Below the pieces are notes generated by a model. The model was not told where the DNA came from, did no database searches, and saw nothing but the letters and a program-made list of their open reading frames with translations. Source: Brevundimonas sp. UBA4609 (GTDB taxonomy: Bacteria; Pseudomonadota; Alphaproteobacteria; Caulobacterales; Caulobacteraceae). Taken from it: a stretch of 10,177 nucleotides of DNA. Position numbers and translations under genes: made by a program. Numbering within the stretch: position 1 is the first letter of the stretch; the number at the start of each line of letters is the position of its first letter. The stretch is taken from contig DGIZ01000144.1 of NCBI GenBank assembly GCA_002386585.1, forward strand, positions 1 through 10,177, written 5' to 3'. Below, one piece after another: positions 9,923 to 10,177 of this stretch.

Positions 9923-9926
9923 GTGA
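9867..9926 (+). CDS. possible 19-codon leader peptide coupled to tonB
   Basis: A TTG codon at 9867 has GAGGAG 6 to 7 nt upstream (9855-9860) and opens a frame of 19 codons (MKAWVFPSPRNCKARRAWG with TTG as Met). The frame stops at TGA 9924-9926, which overlaps the tonB GTG (9923-9925) as GTGA. The peptide has no recognisable domain. The tonB Shine-Dalgarno AGGAGG (9909-9914) lies inside its last codons and within a small hairpin, an arrangement often seen in translational coupling. It could equally be a chance frame in GC-rich DNA. Confidence 0.3.
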   Translation: MKAWVFPSPRNCKARRAWG

Positions 9927-10177
9927 AGACCGGGCTTCGCCGTAATCGAAACAAGGCCGGACGAAACAAGGCCGGGCCGGTCCTCGCCAGTCTGGTCGCG
10001 CACGGCCTGGTGCTGGCGATCATCTGGGCCGCGCCGGTCGAACGTCCGCCGCAAGCGCCTGTTCCGCCTGTGGTGGAGGTGATGCTGGTCGACCCTCCAC
10101 CGCCTCCGCCGCCTTCAGAGCCCGCGCCGGGGGACGCGCCGGCGGGCGGCTCAGAGCCTGCGCCCGCGCCGAAGCCG
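9923..10177 (+). CDS. tonB: TonB-family energy transducer, N-terminal part (3' end outside window)
   Basis: The GTG start at 9923 has a strong AGGAGG (9909-9914) 8 nt upstream. Eighty-five codons are open to the window end with no stop. A short basic cytoplasmic segment contains the tandem RNKAGRNKAG (residues 9-18). One hydrophobic helix follows, GPVLASLVAHGLVLAIIWAA (18-37), with Ser23-x3-His27, the SxxxH pattern that TonB and TolA use to contact ExbB-ExbD or TolQ-TolR. Then comes a periplasmic proline-rich stretch (VVEVMLVDPPPPPPP, then Pro/Ala/Glu-rich), typical of TonB. TolA would be Ala/Lys-rich and helical here. It should transmit proton-motive force to outer-membrane receptors, for example siderophore receptors. 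The C-terminal domain that would confirm this is not in the window. Confidence 0.8.
   Translation, partial: MKTGLRRNRNKAGRNKAGPVLASLVAHGLVLAIIWAAPVERPPQAPVPPVVEVMLVDPPPPPPPSEPAPGDAPAGGSEPAPAPKP
9947..9975 (+). repeat. 15-bp tandem repeat inside the tonB start
   Basis: CGAAACAAGGCCGG occurs at 9947-9960 and again at 9962-9975, a period of 15 bp or exactly five codons. It encodes RNKAG twice in the cytoplasmic tail just before the transmembrane helix, so copy changes would keep the frame. Confidence 0.85.

Noticed and set aside
9923..10177. TolA instead of TonB
   Set aside because: Both have the SxxxH helix, but the segment after the helix is strongly proline-rich rather than Ala/Lys/Glu helical. 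The C-terminus is missing, so TolA is not fully excluded.

Overview
The window is about 10 kb of very GC-rich DNA, densely packed with genes that carry Shine-Dalgarno sites. Protein style, codon use and gene content suggest an alphaproteobacterium. Caulobacterales, perhaps Brevundimonas, is my best guess, but that is inference and no rRNA or marker gene is present. I see no tRNA, rRNA, CRISPR array, insertion sequence or integrase.

Region 1 (1-3935, plus strand) is the end of a catecholate siderophore operon. It holds the 3' part of an EntF-like nonribosomal peptide synthetase (partial condensation domain, adenylation, carrier and thioesterase domains). An EntA-like 2,3-dihydro-2,3-dihydroxybenzoate dehydrogenase follows with an ATGA overlap. 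The specificity residues of the adenylation domain spell the EntF serine code, so the expected product is a dihydroxybenzoyl-serine siderophore of the enterobactin type. The other genes (entB, entC, entE, export, uptake) are not in the window and would be expected upstream.

Region 2 (3957-5108, minus strand) is an M20 metallo-amidohydrolase of the hippurate/N-acyl-amino-acid hydrolase type, convergent with entA and only 21 bp from it.

Region 3 (5232-9011, plus strand) is a compact copper-homeostasis module: a Cu(I) P1B-ATPase (CopA), a CueR-type MerR regulator overlapping the copA stop, a 65-residue CopZ-like metallochaperone, and a secreted DUF411/CopG-like copper protein. Two CueR-type promoters with the distorted 19-bp spacer can be read directly. 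One lies before copA with a perfect dyad. The other has a weaker dyad, its -35 box overlaps the cueR stop codon, and it precedes copZ-copG. CueR would thus sit inside one of its own target transcripts and drive a second one just downstream. A strong GC hairpin closes the module.

Region 4 (9015-10177) holds a Pal/OmpA-type lipoprotein on the minus strand that probably starts at TTG. After a 294-bp divergent intergenic region comes the start of a TonB-like protein on the plus strand, which runs off the window. A 19-codon frame with its own Shine-Dalgarno site may act as a coupled leader for tonB.
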